The position numbers and the translations under genes were made by a program. The notes beneath the pieces are model-generated. The model had not been told where the DNA came from and made no database searches. It saw nothing but the letters and a program-made list of their open reading frames with translations. This document shows, piece by piece, positions 34,325 to 34,917 of a stretch of DNA of 34,917 bases. This stretch comes from Gammaproteobacteria bacterium (GTDB lineage Bacteria > Pseudomonadota > Gammaproteobacteria > SZUA-152): NCBI GenBank assembly GCA_011051685.1, contig DRKQ01000123.1, positions 1 through 34,917 of the forward strand, in the 5' to 3' direction. The stretch's first letter is position 1. The number at the start of each line of letters is the position of its first letter.

Positions 34325-34897
34325 CATCACCCCGGCGGAGATGATCATCTTCAGGCCGTCGTCCACGCTCATGTCCAGCTCGATGACATCGTCCCTGGGC
34401 ACCATGATGAAAAAGCCCGAGGTGGGATTGGGGGTGGTGGGAATGAACACATTGATCACCTCTGCAGTGGTCTTGGCCTGTGCCTCACCCTGGGTGGTGC
34501 TGGACTGAAAGGCCAGGGTCCACAGGCCGCGGCGCGGGTATTCCACCAGCAACACCTTGCGAAAGGACTGGCCGGAGGAAAACACGGTCTCGAGGATCTG
34601 TTTGACGCTGGCGTAAATGGTGCGCACCAGGGGTATGCGCGCCAGCATGCGCTCCCAGAGTTGCACCAGCTTGCGGCCGAACAGGTTGGCGACGATCACC
34701 CCGGTGCCCAGCACGATGATCACCGACAGCACCACACCGATACCCGGCACGTGGAAACCCAGCAGGGTGTCTGGCCGGTATTGCTCGGGCAGCCACAGCA
34801 GGGTCTTGTCCATGATGCCCACCAGCAGGTTGATGACCATCACGGTCACCCCCAGGGGCACCCAGACCAGCAGGCCGGCGATGAGGTAGCGTTTCAT
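34259..34897 (-). CDS. DUF502 family inner-membrane protein
   Basis: This 212-residue protein has two N-terminal transmembrane helices (LIAGLLVWVPLGVTVMVINL and VPGIGVVLSVIIVLGTGVIV). A soluble domain follows, with RKLVQLWERMLARIPLVRTI, YASVKQILETVFSSGQSFRK, FIPTTPNPTSGFFIMVPRDD and DMSVDDGLKMIISAGV, all characteristic of DUF502. It lies next to aspS in the order usual for many gammaproteobacteria; the cellular role is unproven. The last 20 or so residues (WQPPGGEKPKAVSDASVS) are encoded by DNA that is duplicated twice downstream. The stop codon itself lies inside the CACAGAG repeat. ATG at 34897. Confidence 0.93.
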   Translation of the reverse strand: MKRYLIAGLLVWVPLGVTVMVINLLVGIMDKTLLWLPEQYRPDTLLGFHVPGIGVVLSVIIVLGTGVIVANLFGRKLVQLWERMLARIPLVRTIYASVKQILETVFSSGQSFRKVLLVEYPRRGLWTLAFQSSTTQGEAQAKTTAEVINVFIPTTPNPTSGFFIMVPRDDVIELDMSVDDGLKMIISAGVMVPQWQPPGGEKPKAVSDASVS

Positions 34898-34917
34898 CTA
34901 TCAGGGTTCGTGTACGA

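Overview
The window reads as a chromosomal segment of a gammaproteobacterium with a fairly GC-rich genome. The main evidence is the yebC-ruvC-ruvA / ruvB-ybgC-tolQRAB-pal-cpoB gene order, which is typical of that class. A sulfur- or iron-oxidising Chromatiales-type lineage is possible, given the multihaem lipoprotein cytochrome and the CACAGAG and GTCATTCCGG-type intergenic repeats, but this is inference. Almost all genes lie on the minus strand. No tRNA, rRNA, CRISPR array, intact IS element or prophage was seen.

Layout, left to right. 1-2091 (minus): an ECF sigma-factor operon running sigma factor, DUF3619-type membrane protein, a small exported protein, an Arg-rich DUF3106-type exported protein, and the start of a probable outer-membrane beta-barrel protein cut by the window edge. 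2215-2664 (plus): a divergent cro/CI-like DNA-binding protein. 2665-3077: an AT-rich gap in which I see two tandem small-RNA genes on the minus strand, each with a matching promoter, a C-rich-loop hairpin and a C-rich-loop terminator. 3078-4133: an exported alpha/beta hydrolase with a GlyGly-CTERM-like tail. 4284-5822: gpmI. 5878-9662: four genes, of which the membrane spermidine-synthase-like protein, the SAM hydrolase and queE are SAM-linked; the SAM hydrolase, queC and queE genes are joined by 4-base overlaps. 9760-15261: the complete Tol-Pal cell-envelope cluster. 15381-21247: ruvB, then an inserted pair of convergent lipoprotein genes (a six-haem cytochrome and an unknown), then ruvA, ruvC and yebC.

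21365-22334: a YqjD/YqjE-like envelope operon. 22335-23175: a gene-free stretch made of dispersed repeats (a REP-like hairpin, a GTCATTCCGG palindrome, repeated CTGCTGTCCC boxes). 23176-24054: a hydroxyisobutyrate-dehydrogenase-family enzyme. 24147-25790: a sensor histidine kinase whose phospho-acceptor His is replaced by Asn, convergent with and overlapping a 1220-residue PilZ-DUF1631-GGDEF-EAL protein. 29670-29873: a DUF2892 membrane protein behind an AT-rich operator-like site. 29977-31718: a lipase-like hydrolase and nadA. 31955-34897: aspS and a DUF502 membrane protein, separated by a three-unit tandem array that repeats the 3' end of the DUF502 gene together with a CACAGAG inverted repeat.

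Most genes are housekeeping: envelope integrity (Tol-Pal, CpoB), recombination (RuvABC), queuosine precursor synthesis, NAD synthesis, glycolysis and tRNA charging. The most unusual items are the tandem C-rich-loop sRNAs at 2.7-3.07 kb, the His-to-Asn kinase beside a cyclic-di-GMP protein, the cytochrome cassette splitting ruvA from ruvB, and the gene-tail duplication downstream of the DUF502 gene.
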